In this document: in pieces, positions 34,624 through 43,600 of the stretch
How positions within the stretch are numbered: position 1 is the stretch's first letter
How the letters are laid out: each line of letters opens with the position of its first letter
From: a virus
Direction: 5' to 3' (one strand)
Length of the DNA: 57,237 nucleotides
IMG/VR virus record: IMGVR_UViG_3300021964_000077
Location: 1 to 57,237 of that record
Translations under genes and position numbers: made by a program
Notes under the pieces: model-generated
Databases searched by the model: none
Told to the model about the DNA's origin: nothing
Seen by the model: the letters and a program-made list of their open reading frames with translations, nothing else

Positions 34624-35109
34624 ATGCCAGTACTAGATCCAAATGAAATCATGTTTACCGCCTTCGAACCGAAGGTAGCTAACAGGTTTATTATGTACAT
34701 CGATGGAATTCCATCATACATGGTTAAGAGCGCATCATCTCCATCTTTCACAGATAATGTAATCAAACTCGACCATATCAACAGCTACAGAAAGCTACGC
34801 GGTAAGAGAGAGTGGCAAAACATGACACTCAGCTTATACGATCCAATCACTCCTTCTGGCGCACAAGCTGTAATGGACTGGGCTAGATTGGGCTACGAGT
34901 CAGTAACGGGTAGAGCTGGATACTCAGATTTTTATAAAAAAGACGTAACGTTAAACATCTTAGGTCCTGTCGGCGATATCGTCGGTGAGTGGATCATCAA
35001 AGGTGCATTCGTAGCTTCTTCAAACTTCGGTCAATACAACTGGTCAACTGATGAAGCAATTAACGTTGAATTACAACTCGCAATGGATTATTGCGTACTA
35101 AACTTCTAA
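34624..35109 (+). CDS. Tail tube protein, T4 gp19-like
   Basis: A 161-residue protein, nearly identical in length to T4 gp19 (163). PKVANRFIMYIDGIPSYMVK opens the beta-barrel, followed by WQNMTLSLYDPITPSGAQAV and a DVTLNILGPVGDIVGEWII segment, all typical of tube subunits in T4-like and related contractile tails. It immediately follows the sheath gene. It polymerises into the inner tail tube through which DNA passes. Confidence 0.9.
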   Translation: MPVLDPNEIMFTAFEPKVANRFIMYIDGIPSYMVKSASSPSFTDNVIKLDHINSYRKLRGKREWQNMTLSLYDPITPSGAQAVMDWARLGYESVTGRAGYSDFYKKDVTLNILGPVGDIVGEWIIKGAFVASSNFGQYNWSTDEAINVELQLAMDYCVLNF

Positions 35110-35116
35110 TTAAGTT

Positions 35117-35596
35117 ATGGATAATTTTGATTTAAGAAAATTTTTAGCAGAAAGTAAGCAGCCAATCCAAGAAATGGAAGCTGTTGAAGAGACAATCGAA
35201 GAGACTGCTGCAGAAGCAATGGAAGAGATTGTTGCAGAGTATGTAACAGAAGCTCTAGGCTGTTCTGATATGAAAGAAGTAGCTAACATCATCGAAGGTC
35301 GTTGTAACAGAGCAGCGATGGAAATGAAGATGGAAACTATTGCTGAAGTATTAGATGCTTACGAAGGTAGATTAGCAGAGATTAAAGGCAGTCAGTACTT
35401 TAAGGAAATGGCTGACGAAGCTAAAGTAGGTACTCAAGAAGGTATGATTAAAGAACTTCACGAGATGGCAATGTCTATCAAGGAAGAGTACAAAAAAGCT
35501 TACATGCCAGAAGAAATGAAAGAAGAGGAGAAAGTAGAAGAGAAAAAAGCTCCTAAAAAAGAGAAGGAAGATAAGGAAGAGAAAGAAGAAAAATAA
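35117..35596 (+). CDS. Charged helical protein (unknown), possible head-packaged protein
   Basis: A 159-residue protein starting MDNFDLRKFLAESKQPIQEM. It is helical with a highly acidic first third and a C-terminal Lys/Glu tail (about residues 130-159). The start FLAE resembles the (L/I)xE sites cut by T4-type prohead protease, and the N-terminal amphipathic segment is like capsid-targeting sequences of T4 internal proteins. It starts 7 bases after the tube gene and is followed by a terminator, so it completes the sheath-tube unit. A tail role is equally possible given its neighbours. No family recognised. Confidence 0.7.
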   Translation: MDNFDLRKFLAESKQPIQEMEAVEETIEETAAEAMEEIVAEYVTEALGCSDMKEVANIIEGRCNRAAMEMKMETIAEVLDAYEGRLAEIKGSQYFKEMADEAKVGTQEGMIKELHEMAMSIKEEYKKAYMPEEMKEEEKVEEKKAPKKEKEDKEEKEEK

Positions 35597-35618
35597 ACCT
35601 CGCCCTGTCAAGCAATAA

Positions 35619-35655
35619 AAAACCCGGATCTTAGTTGGTTCGGGTTTTCTTTTTT
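35619..35655 (+). terminator. Terminator after the tail tube unit
   Basis: AAAACCCG, a 14-base loop, then CGGGTTTT, followed by CTTTTTT. The stem is perfect over eight pairs; the loop is large. Confidence 0.88.
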
Positions 35656-35659
35656 CATA

Positions 35660-35667
35660 TATTTATA
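35660..35667 (+). promoter_or_regulatory. TATTTATA candidate late element
   Basis: ATATATTTATATATAAATTG follows the terminator, with its core ending 29 bases before the ATG at 35697. This copy also contains the near-inverse TATAAATT. Confidence 0.45.
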
Positions 35668-35696
35668 TATAAATTGAGTTACAACTAATTAAGTAT

Positions 35697-36437
35697 ATGG
35701 AATCAAAGTACAAATTACCTACCGAACAGGTAGATCTACCATCAAAAGGACTTCTATACCCAGAAGATCATCCATTAGCCAGCGGTACAATTGAAATGAA
35801 ATACATGACCGCTAAGGAAGAAGATATCTTAACCAATCAGAACTATATTACAAAAGGTACGGTTATTGATAAGCTCTTACAGTCCTTAATTGTTACTGAT
35901 GTAAATTATGATGAGATCTTAATCGGCGATAAGAATGCTATTATGATTGCTGCTCGTATACTATCTTACGGTAAAGAGTATGTATTTAACTACAACGGAG
36001 TAGAGCAAACAGCAGATCTCTCTACATTTGAGCATAAGGTAATCGACGAAAGTGAATATACTAGAGGTCAGAATGAATTCTCCTTTCAACTTCCTAATAC
36101 AGATAACTTAGTTACTTTTAAACTACTCACACACGGTGATGAGAAGAAGATTGAACAAGAAGTAAAAGGCCTTCAAAAGATTAATAAAGATAATATTGCA
36201 GAAGCGACCACTCGCCTAAAGTACTTACTTACATCTATCAACGGATCTGCAGAAAGAAAAGATGTTAGGGAGTTTGTAGATTACGGACTATTAGCCAGAG
36301 ATGCAAGAGCGTTGAGAGAAGAGTACAATAGAGTATCACCAGATGTCGACCTTACATACGAGTATGAAGACTATAACGGAGTAGAGCAGGAGGCTACTCT
36401 GCCGATTGGAATCAACTTTTTTTGGCCTGACGCCTGA
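35697..36437 (+). CDS. Tail assembly / baseplate hub-type protein, T4 gp26-like
   Basis: A 246-residue protein. LPSKGLLYPEDHPLASGTIE then MKYMTAKEEDILTNQNYI near residues 14-51 is the signature of the T4 baseplate-protein family that includes gp26 (lP S.G..Y....g.I.m+.mta.eEd.L). T4 gp26 is 208 residues. High-resolution T4 baseplate structures did not show gp26 as a structural component, and its place directly before the tape measure gene is that of tail-assembly chaperones. The C-terminus runs through TTT TTT TGG at a seven-T run and stops 14 bases later, inside another open frame. A fused product by frameshifting is likely (next entries). Confidence 0.72.
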   Translation: MESKYKLPTEQVDLPSKGLLYPEDHPLASGTIEMKYMTAKEEDILTNQNYITKGTVIDKLLQSLIVTDVNYDEILIGDKNAIMIAARILSYGKEYVFNYNGVEQTADLSTFEHKVIDESEYTRGQNEFSFQLPNTDNLVTFKLLTHGDEKKIEQEVKGLQKINKDNIAEATTRLKYLLTSINGSAERKDVREFVDYGLLARDARALREEYNRVSPDVDLTYEYEDYNGVEQEATLPIGINFFWPDA

Positions 36438-36711
36438 GTATAGAACTCTACTCTTCCAGCAGATACATGAAATCTGCTTTCACGGCCAAGGCGGTTATGA
36501 CTGGCATACAGTCTACAACATGCCTATATGGCTAAGAAGGTACACTTCACAGACCATCCGTGAATTCTACGAAAAACAAGCTGAAGCTCAAAAAGAAGCT
36601 ATGGAGAAATCTCAAGGTATTGAAAGAGCTCAACCAAGTACTTCTTCAGTAAGTATTCCAGATGCAGTAAAAAAAGCAAGTTACACAACAAAAGCGTCTA
36701 AAAAACAGTAA
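36406..36711 (+). CDS. Downstream overlapping frame, probable frameshift extension of the tail chaperone
   Basis: This frame overlaps the gp26-like gene by 32 bases and is offset by +1 (or -2). Its only upstream start is a TTG at 36406; no ATG occurs until well inside (MPIWLRR). Conserved-looking content follows the overlap: FFGLTPEYRTLLFQQIHEIC then FHGQGGYDW and VYNMPIWLRRYT, a pattern typical of the second, frameshift-made part of tail assembly chaperones, where W/Y-rich helices link to a charged C-terminus. Fusion with the upstream protein would give 337 residues (+1) or 338 (-2). AGGAGG at 36388-36393 might alternatively serve the TTG, 12 bases away. The next gene is the tape measure, the lambda gpG/gpT arrangement. 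Confidence 0.7.
   Translation: MESTFFGLTPEYRTLLFQQIHEICFHGQGGYDWHTVYNMPIWLRRYTSQTIREFYEKQAEAQKEAMEKSQGIERAQPSTSSVSIPDAVKKASYTTKASKKQ
36417..36423 (+). other. Seven-T slippery run, candidate programmed frameshift
   Basis: In the upstream frame the run reads AAC TTT TTT TGG. Skipping one T, or stepping back two, continues into GGC CTG ACG of the downstream frame and avoids the TGA at 36435. The overlap of the two frames spans only 36406-36437. Confidence 0.6.
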
Positions 36712-36716
36712 TAAAC

Positions 36717-36724
36717 TATTTATT
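36717..36724 (+). promoter_or_regulatory. TATTTATT candidate late element (tape measure)
   Basis: CTATTTATTACTATACC has one mismatch to the commonest form and ends 17 bases before the tape measure ATG at 36742. Confidence 0.35.
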
Positions 36725-36741
36725 ACTATACCTATGTAACT

Positions 36742-39120
36742 ATGGCTGACGGACAATTCGGAGATATTTCAGGAGATCAATTTAGAGAGATTCGAGATCA
36801 AGCATCTGAAGCGATTGCTAATATAAAAGCATACCGCCAGGAGCTTAATTCGTTTGGTGACGATGCTTTTAAAGGATTAGCCAGTACTCTACAAGATCAA
36901 GTTAATCTTGCAAAATCTTTATCGAGTATTAATAAAGATAATATTGCAGACGAAGTTAAGAAGAAGAGCTTTCAGGATAATCTTTCAAAAGCTAAAGCTA
37001 AAGAAGCAGATTTAGCAAAACAGATTGCCAAAGTAGACTCAGAGCGAAAACAACTATCTGGAGATATTGCAAAAAAAGTAGAAGAAGGGTACAGTCTTAA
37101 TAGTAAGGTAGTACGAAAACTCCGCGAACAGTTAAGGTCACGTCAATCCGAACAAGAAGTCTTACTATACACTAAAGAGACTACTGGTGATTTAGTTAAG
37201 AACGCTGAAGCATTAGCTAAAGCAGTCGCGGAAGCAGGATCCAAGACAAAGCTTTTTGATAATATGTTATCTGCCGTCCGAGAGTTACCGGTTCTCGGTA
37301 GGTTCTTAGAAGGACCTTTCAGGAAAGCCGCTGAAGCAGCAGGAGAAGCAGCTAAGGAAGGAAAGGGAAGGTTAAATACGTTCTTACAAGGTTCTTTAGG
37401 ATTAGCAAAAGGACTACTAGCACAGCTAGGACCAGCAGCAATCTTAGGAGCAATCTTAAAGGTAAGTGAACAAGCAGGAAACCTTAATAAGCAATTAGGG
37501 TTAGGGATGGAAGCTTCACGTAGAATGCGTGATAGGTTTGCCGAAGTAGGTCAAAATTCCGGATCTGCAAGATTTAACACAGAGAAACTTGTTAAAGCTA
37601 ATGTAGAATTAAATGCTCAATTAGGAACTAGCATCGAATTCAGCGGTCAAATGCTACAGGACTTTGTTCAGATGACAGAGTATATGGGCTTATCTGCTGG
37701 AGCAGCCGGTAAACTAGCCACATTAGGTAAGATTACCGGACAAGAATCTAGCGAATTCGCAGGAAATATTGCTGAATCTGTAGTATCGGCTAATAAAGCT
37801 AACGGAGTATTTATATCAACCAGTAAAGCTTTAGAAAAAGTAAAAGATCTATCAGGAACTACTCTCTTAAACTTAAGAAGAAACCCTGAAGCAATAGCTG
37901 AAGCTATCGTAGCTACTGAAAAACTAGGTATGAGCTTCCAGCAGTTAAGAAATACTGCTAATAGTTTATTGGATTTTGAATCATCTATATCTAATGAACT
38001 AGAAGCTGAGTTACTAACTGGTAGAGAGCTTAATCTAGAAAGAGCTAGAGCTGCAGCATTAAGAGGTAACGACTTAGAGTTAGCTAAAGAATTAGCCAAT
38101 CAGGTTGGAACATTAGCTGATTACGAAAGCATGAACGTTATTCAACGCGAATCCTTAGCAAAGGCATTCGGTATGAATTCCGACGCAATGGCTGATATGT
38201 TGATCAAACAAGAATTGATGAATAAGCTCGGAAAAGAAGCCAAAGACTTATCATCAGAACAAGCTAGAGAGATCAATCAGTTAGTCAAGGATAATCCTGG
38301 AATGACTCCTCAACAAGCTCTATTAGAGTTGCAGTCTCAAGAAACAGCTACTAAGAAATTCCAAGATGCCGTCGCAAAGCTTAAAAACGTTTTTACTGAT
38401 ATAGTATCTTTCTTAGAGCCTTACATTCAAAAATTCGGAAACTTTATAGAAACTATATCATCCTCGGGAATCGCTAAGACCTTAATGGGCGGCGGAATGA
38501 TGGTTGCAGCAGGTTTAGCTTTAAAAAACTTAGCTTTCCCTCGCGGTACTATGTTAAATCCCATGGTTACTCGTCCGGTAGGTGTTGGAAGCGCCGGCGG
38601 AGGAATGATGTCTACATTGCCCGGAGGTTCAAGATATGCTGCTGCAATGCGAGCTAATAGTATGGGAAGATTTGGTATGTCTAGAGCAATGGGTGCAGGA
38701 GCAGGATTAGGTTTTGGAATGGGCGGCGCACTCGTTCAAATGGGTGGAAACGCTCTAGCGAGTAAGTTCGAGGAATCAGGAAACATGGCAGCAGCACAAA
38801 CTACAGACATAGTATCGGGAGCTGGCCAAGGAGCACTATACGGTGCAGCTTTAGGATCTGTTGTACCTGTAATAGGAACGGCAGCAGGAGCAGTAATCGG
38901 AGGAGCAATTGGATTAATCTCCGGAGGAATTGAAGCTTCTAATAGAAGAGCAGAAGAGCAGGCTAAGAAAGACGAAGAGAACAAGAAGTTAGAAAAAAAC
39001 CACTACGCACAGATGGTAGATCAACTCAGAGTCATCGCTAAGAAAGAATCAGAGATTTATATGGATGGGAACAAAGTTGGTTTAGGTTTAGTACAAAGTA
39101 ACCCTCAATTAGGAGATTAA
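36742..39120 (+). CDS. Tape measure protein
   Basis: A 792-residue protein, the longest non-fibre helical protein here, just after the tail-assembly pair. The first ~190 residues are helical and coiled (QLSGDIAKKVEEGY, LRSRQSEQEVLLYTKETTGD). Then come ASRRMRDRFAEVGQNSGSAR and FSGQMLQDFVQMTEYMGLSA, patterns known from tape measure-like proteins. The C-terminal third holds Gly/Ala-rich hydrophobic segments (SGIAKTLMGGGMMVAAGLAL; GMGGALVQMGGN; AAGAVIGGAIGLISGG) that could insert into the host membrane. T4 gp29 is 590 residues, so a longer tail is expected if length scales. Tape measures set tail length inside the tube. Order and helical content make this a strong call. Confidence 0.85.
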   Translation: MADGQFGDISGDQFREIRDQASEAIANIKAYRQELNSFGDDAFKGLASTLQDQVNLAKSLSSINKDNIADEVKKKSFQDNLSKAKAKEADLAKQIAKVDSERKQLSGDIAKKVEEGYSLNSKVVRKLREQLRSRQSEQEVLLYTKETTGDLVKNAEALAKAVAEAGSKTKLFDNMLSAVRELPVLGRFLEGPFRKAAEAAGEAAKEGKGRLNTFLQGSLGLAKGLLAQLGPAAILGAILKVSEQAGNLNKQLGLGMEASRRMRDRFAEVGQNSGSARFNTEKLVKANVELNAQLGTSIEFSGQMLQDFVQMTEYMGLSAGAAGKLATLGKITGQESSEFAGNIAESVVSANKANGVFISTSKALEKVKDLSGTTLLNLRRNPEAIAEAIVATEKLGMSFQQLRNTANSLLDFESSISNELEAELLTGRELNLERARAAALRGNDLELAKELANQVGTLADYESMNVIQRESLAKAFGMNSDAMADMLIKQELMNKLGKEAKDLSSEQAREINQLVKDNPGMTPQQALLELQSQETATKKFQDAVAKLKNVFTDIVSFLEPYIQKFGNFIETISSSGIAKTLMGGGMMVAAGLALKNLAFPRGTMLNPMVTRPVGVGSAGGGMMSTLPGGSRYAAAMRANSMGRFGMSRAMGAGAGLGFGMGGALVQMGGNALASKFEESGNMAAAQTTDIVSGAGQGALYGAALGSVVPVIGTAAGAVIGGAIGLISGGIEASNRRAEEQAKKDEENKKLEKNHYAQMVDQLRVIAKKESEIYMDGNKVGLGLVQSNPQLGD

Positions 39121-39122
39121 TT

Positions 39123-40373
39123 ATGCCGTTAATAGATTTAAAGACAAATTTAAAATCGCTTAAATTTACAGGAGCGGCACCTTATGTAACTAAAGACATA
39201 AACAATCCTCCAGTATACGGAGCTTTAAGTAATGAAATTAGCTCTCGTGTTGATGATGTATCTAGGCTAGTTAAACTTTTAGCAGATACTCCTGGCGTTA
39301 AATTCATATCTCATCAAGCATTGCTCCAAGCTAGCGACCCTGCGAATGCTTCTGATAAGCGGACAGTAATAGGTCGAGCTATAGATGTAGCAGGAAACGT
39401 ATTAAAAAATACAGCTAGAACAGTAGGTACAGCATTAGCACAAGCAGGTGTAAATGGAACCGGCACACACTTTATACAACCCTCACCAGAGTACTACTAC
39501 ACAGCAGGTTCCGCCGCACAAATAGCCTCAGTAAATTCAGAAGTTACACAGACAGCTGAATCGCCATTACTATTAAAAAACAAAGTAAGTAGGTATAATC
39601 TAAACGGCGATAAACCTAGTGAAGTATACAACGATAAAATATGGACTTCTGCATCCCTTGCAGCATACAACGATGGATCAGTTATTATACCCACTGGTAA
39701 GAAAGGTACTAAATCTTTAGAAAGTAAATACGGATTTGCACAAGTCTCAGGATCTGATAGTGTAGGATTGACTGACATATACAGCTCTGGAAGCTCTGAA
39801 GAAATAAGTAATCTTAAGAAGGACCTGGTGCCGATTATATTCGGTAAATACCCAGACTTAGAATATAAACTCTTTAGAGGATTTATCGGAAGTATTACAG
39901 ATAACTTTCAAGCAAATTGGAATTCTCAGAAGTACGTCGGTAGAATGGAAAACTTTTTCATATACACAGGCTTTAATAGGACAATAAGCTTTAACCTAAC
40001 TATACCTATTTTCTCAGAAGAAGAACAACCAATCGTATATAATAAAGTTAATGCGCTTGTTTCACATACAGCTCCTGAATACAAAAACGGAACAGGAATA
40101 CCTTCAGGAATCATAACTCATTTAAGAATAGGAGATTACTTAGACACTCCAGGAGTACTTAATAGCGTAGGTATTACTGTAGATAATAATATACCTTGGA
40201 GCGCAGGACCAGGAACATCACCTATGTTGCTCCCTCAGGTACTTCAAGTAGCTGTACAATTTACCCCAATTCACACAGAAACTCCGCAATACCATAACTC
40301 AGCTTTATCGTCAACTGAGCAACAACTTCCATATATCGGTAATACTCAAAAAGTAAAATCTAATAAATTATGA
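39123..40373 (+). CDS. Baseplate/tube junction protein (possible gp48/gp54-type tube initiator)
   Basis: A 416-residue protein beginning 2 bases after the tape measure stop. The C-terminal ~190 residues run FGKYPDLEYKLFRGFIGSIT, YVGRMENFFIYTGFNRTISF then NLTIPIFSEEEQPIVYNKVN, SGIITHLRIGDYLDTPGVL and MLLPQVLQVAVQFTPIHTET. This arrangement, of tube-like strands with a final LLPxVLxVxxxFxPI, resembles baseplate proteins that initiate the tail tube. The N-terminal ~200 residues contain helical and disordered parts. The stop overlaps the LysM baseplate gene by 4 bases. The assignment is inferred from position and these patterns; baseplate membership is more certain than exact equivalence. Confidence 0.5.
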   Translation: MPLIDLKTNLKSLKFTGAAPYVTKDINNPPVYGALSNEISSRVDDVSRLVKLLADTPGVKFISHQALLQASDPANASDKRTVIGRAIDVAGNVLKNTARTVGTALAQAGVNGTGTHFIQPSPEYYYTAGSAAQIASVNSEVTQTAESPLLLKNKVSRYNLNGDKPSEVYNDKIWTSASLAAYNDGSVIIPTGKKGTKSLESKYGFAQVSGSDSVGLTDIYSSGSSEEISNLKKDLVPIIFGKYPDLEYKLFRGFIGSITDNFQANWNSQKYVGRMENFFIYTGFNRTISFNLTIPIFSEEEQPIVYNKVNALVSHTAPEYKNGTGIPSGIITHLRIGDYLDTPGVLNSVGITVDNNIPWSAGPGTSPMLLPQVLQVAVQFTPIHTETPQYHNSALSSTEQQLPYIGNTQKVKSNKL

Positions 40374-40669
40374 GCAGGTACGGGTCAATAGAACGTAGAG
40401 TAGTTGAAGGTAAAATTGTAAAAGAGACCTCAATCTATCCAGAAGTTGCCACTTCGGAAGAAGATTACTATATTATAACTTCTATGGGGGACAGGTATGA
40501 TATATTGTCAAAGCAGTTTTACGGAACTTCAGACTACTGGTGGGTTATTGCATCTAGTAATCCTCATGCTAAAAGGGATACTCTTTTTTTAGAACCAGGT
40601 ATACAGTTAAGGATTCCACCTTACAGACAAGTCACTAAGCAATATGAAGATTTAAATGAATCTCGATGA
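40370..40669 (+). CDS. LysM-domain baseplate protein (gp53/gpX-like)
   Basis: A 99-residue protein. Residues ~31-85 form a LysM-type domain: YYIITSMGDRYDILSKQFYG, then SDYWWVIASSNPH and LFLEPGIQLRIPP. This layout (YxIxxGDxxdxlAxxxYGxxxxWxxIAxaNp...G..LxIP) occurs in P2 gpX and T4-like gp53 wedge proteins, which sit in the baseplate near the hub. It overlaps both neighbours by 4 bases (ATGA), so all three are coupled. The family is clear; exact T4 counterpart is likely but not proven. Confidence 0.75.
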   Translation: MSRYGSIERRVVEGKIVKETSIYPEVATSEEDYYIITSMGDRYDILSKQFYGTSDYWWVIASSNPHAKRDTLFLEPGIQLRIPPYRQVTKQYEDLNESR

Positions 40670-43600
40670 GCAGTTATCAAGCAAAAGATTTTAAAGTAGG
40701 AGAACCTATAGACGGTAACGTAGCTAGTCATATTAAACAGCTACAGAAAGTTTTCGGCGAACAATCTTCTCGTTCAGAGTACATAGAACTACAATCTTCC
40801 ATACCATGGATCAAGATGCAGTCCGGTGTAATCTTGGATGCAAAAGCAGCTGTTGAGTATGGAACTACCTCTGGGAATCAGTTAGCTAAAGATAATATTT
40901 TATTTGGGCTTAACAGTAGGGCAGTTATTACTGATGAAAACGGTAATAAGGATATTACATATAGCCCTAATACCGGAGGGCTACCCGGATATCAAAAGAC
41001 TAGCGCCCTGGGTTACAGACCAAAACCAGGTATTACAAGCCTGGGAATTAGATCTCACAACAGATTCGGATCTCTAAGAACTGCTACAATAAGCTTTCAG
41101 TGCTGGTCAAAAGAGCAGATGGATACTATCGAAGTACTTTACATGCGACCTGGAATGACTGTACTACTGGAATGGGGACACAGTAAAGTATTAAAATCTT
41201 CAGACAAGGTAGAACCATCAGACTACGGTATAGATTACTTTACAGCAAGTGATAAGATGTCTAAGGTCATTTCAAAAATAGATAGTAAAAGAAAAACATC
41301 TAATTATAGCTATGACGGTATTGTTGGTATAATTAAAAACTTCTCTTGGAAATTCAGACCAGATGGAGGGTACGACTGTCAAGTAAGTTTAGTTACTGCT
41401 GGAGATCTTATAGAATCCTATAAAGCGAGTTTTTACGTAGAGCAGAGCGTACTAACACAGGAGTACCAAAGCCAGGTGAGTAGTTATCAACAAAACCAAG
41501 CATCTGGAAGTGCCGCCACAATTACATTCCCTTACACTGCAATCGACTATGATATAACAAGTGGTTCTGCTGCTCTAAACGGTATCCCGAATTTAGCAGA
41601 CACTTATACTCAATTTTGTGGTTCTGTAGAATCTACACTAAGTGATCTTGGAGGGTTATTTGGCGAGTACATCAACGCACGCGCTCAAGGAACCGCTCAA
41701 GAAGACCCATTTATTGCCGCAGGCTTTGATACATCCACAAACTCTATCGAGGTACTTACCAACCGCGTGCAGGATTTGATAAAGTCTTTAAAAGTTGTAA
41801 AAGGAGGAGACGTAATTGGAACAATTCAGCGGTACTATTCTCTCGGTAGAGTACGTCAATTTGGAGAAGAAGAAAAACTTAATCTCACGGTAGATACTGC
41901 GTGGTCGAATGGGATCGTTAACTTTAATGTACGTGAGAACGACCTAACCGCAGGCACTTATGAAGCAGGCTTTATTAGCTTACTGCCGATGCAGAATCCG
42001 TATCCAACTACACCTGAATTTGTAAAAGGAATACAGGATTACCAGACAAACAAAAGTAGAGACGCTGTAGAATGTATTGACGCCTTCTTTAATCTAATTT
42101 GCAAAACACCAGTAACCTCAGGTAATACAACTACGCAATTGTTTGAAAACCCAGTGTCCGTATTGAACATTCCTTTTACCGGCGGAACACGTGTTTTAAC
42201 TGAAGCAGAATATAAAAAAGCACATCAAGGTAGATTCTACGACCCAGGCCGAAATTCCGTAATAAGTAATTATTATGAATTGGAAGAGAAATCACCCGGA
42301 AAAATAATCGACCAAAACCTCAACGAGGTCCCTGAACTATGGAAGTATGATTTTGAAAGTCCATCTAATTCAAATACAAGGGAGCGCTTGAATCCGTATT
42401 TTGTAGGACCTGCTTTTTTCTTCAGTGTAAAATATGTAGGCTTTCAAACAATGTTAGCACAGCAAGGATCTAACGCACAAGTAGTAAATGCAGGAGCTGA
42501 TGATTCATATATAGATCCAAATGATGACAACTTATCAAAGTTACATTATCACCTACGATCAAAATTTGACAATCCATATGTTGCTGCGTATTTAAAAGAC
42601 TCTTTTATAGGTCAGCAATTCACCGATGTATTTAAGTACAGGTACCTATGGGATCTGGTGGATGGATCTACCGGGACTTTTAAACCTTCTGATAGAGTTA
42701 AAGAACTTTTTGGCTCTGATGAAACATCAGAACGTGTTGCAAACTTAATGATGTACGATAGTGATCCGTATTTTAATACATACGAAAAACAGTTGCTATC
42801 TTGGAGCTACCTTTTAGGAGGTAGGTTTGTTTCGACGAACAACGAACCTGTACGTAACACGGTATACATTAAGTTAGGAGCATTATTAGAGTTACTAAAC
42901 AGACACGTACTGCAGAGCGACTCAGGGTATTTCTTTCTCTTCAAATCAATGTACAAAAATGAATTAAGTACTCCTTTATACAGAACTCAAGATGATCATT
43001 TATCTGTAAATCCTGAAATATGTATACTACCAAACAGCTTATCCAAACTTAATATTAGTAGATCTGCAACCTTTGTTGTAGATTATCAAGCACCTATAAT
43101 TCTTAATATAGAGTTAGGTATTAACTTTATATTAGATACCCTAAATAAGTATATTGATGATCAAGGACAGGTAACAATTCTTACTTTTGTACAAGAAGTT
43201 TTAGATGAAATCTCTAGAGTATGTGGCGGAATTAATAACCTACAGTTACAATACCGCGAAGATTCTTCATTATTCCATGTAGTGGATAGAAATGCAGTAA
43301 CACCGATCGCTGAAGCTGAATATCCAGAACTTGAAGTGTTCGGATTAAGTAGTATTATCAAAGACATAAACATGGTTAGTAAGATTACTCCTAAGATGTC
43401 TTCCATGATCGCTATTTCTGCACAAGATACTGCTTTCACTTCCACTCAAGACGCTACAGGCTTTGGAGCACTTAATAGGGGTATCACAGATAGAATTTTT
43501 ACTGATCGATACGACGAAGATCGTAAAGAAAGAGAAGATCTTACAGACTATGATTCAATTCGAGACCGGTTAATAGAGGATATTGTTGATCTCCGTACAC

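Noticed and set aside
2799-35667. T4-type late promoters (TATAAATA) on the minus strand driving antisense transcription
   Set aside because: The TATTTATA copies are reverse complements of TATAAATA, but no minus-strand genes exist and placement is tied to plus-strand starts, so an antisense role is not favoured.
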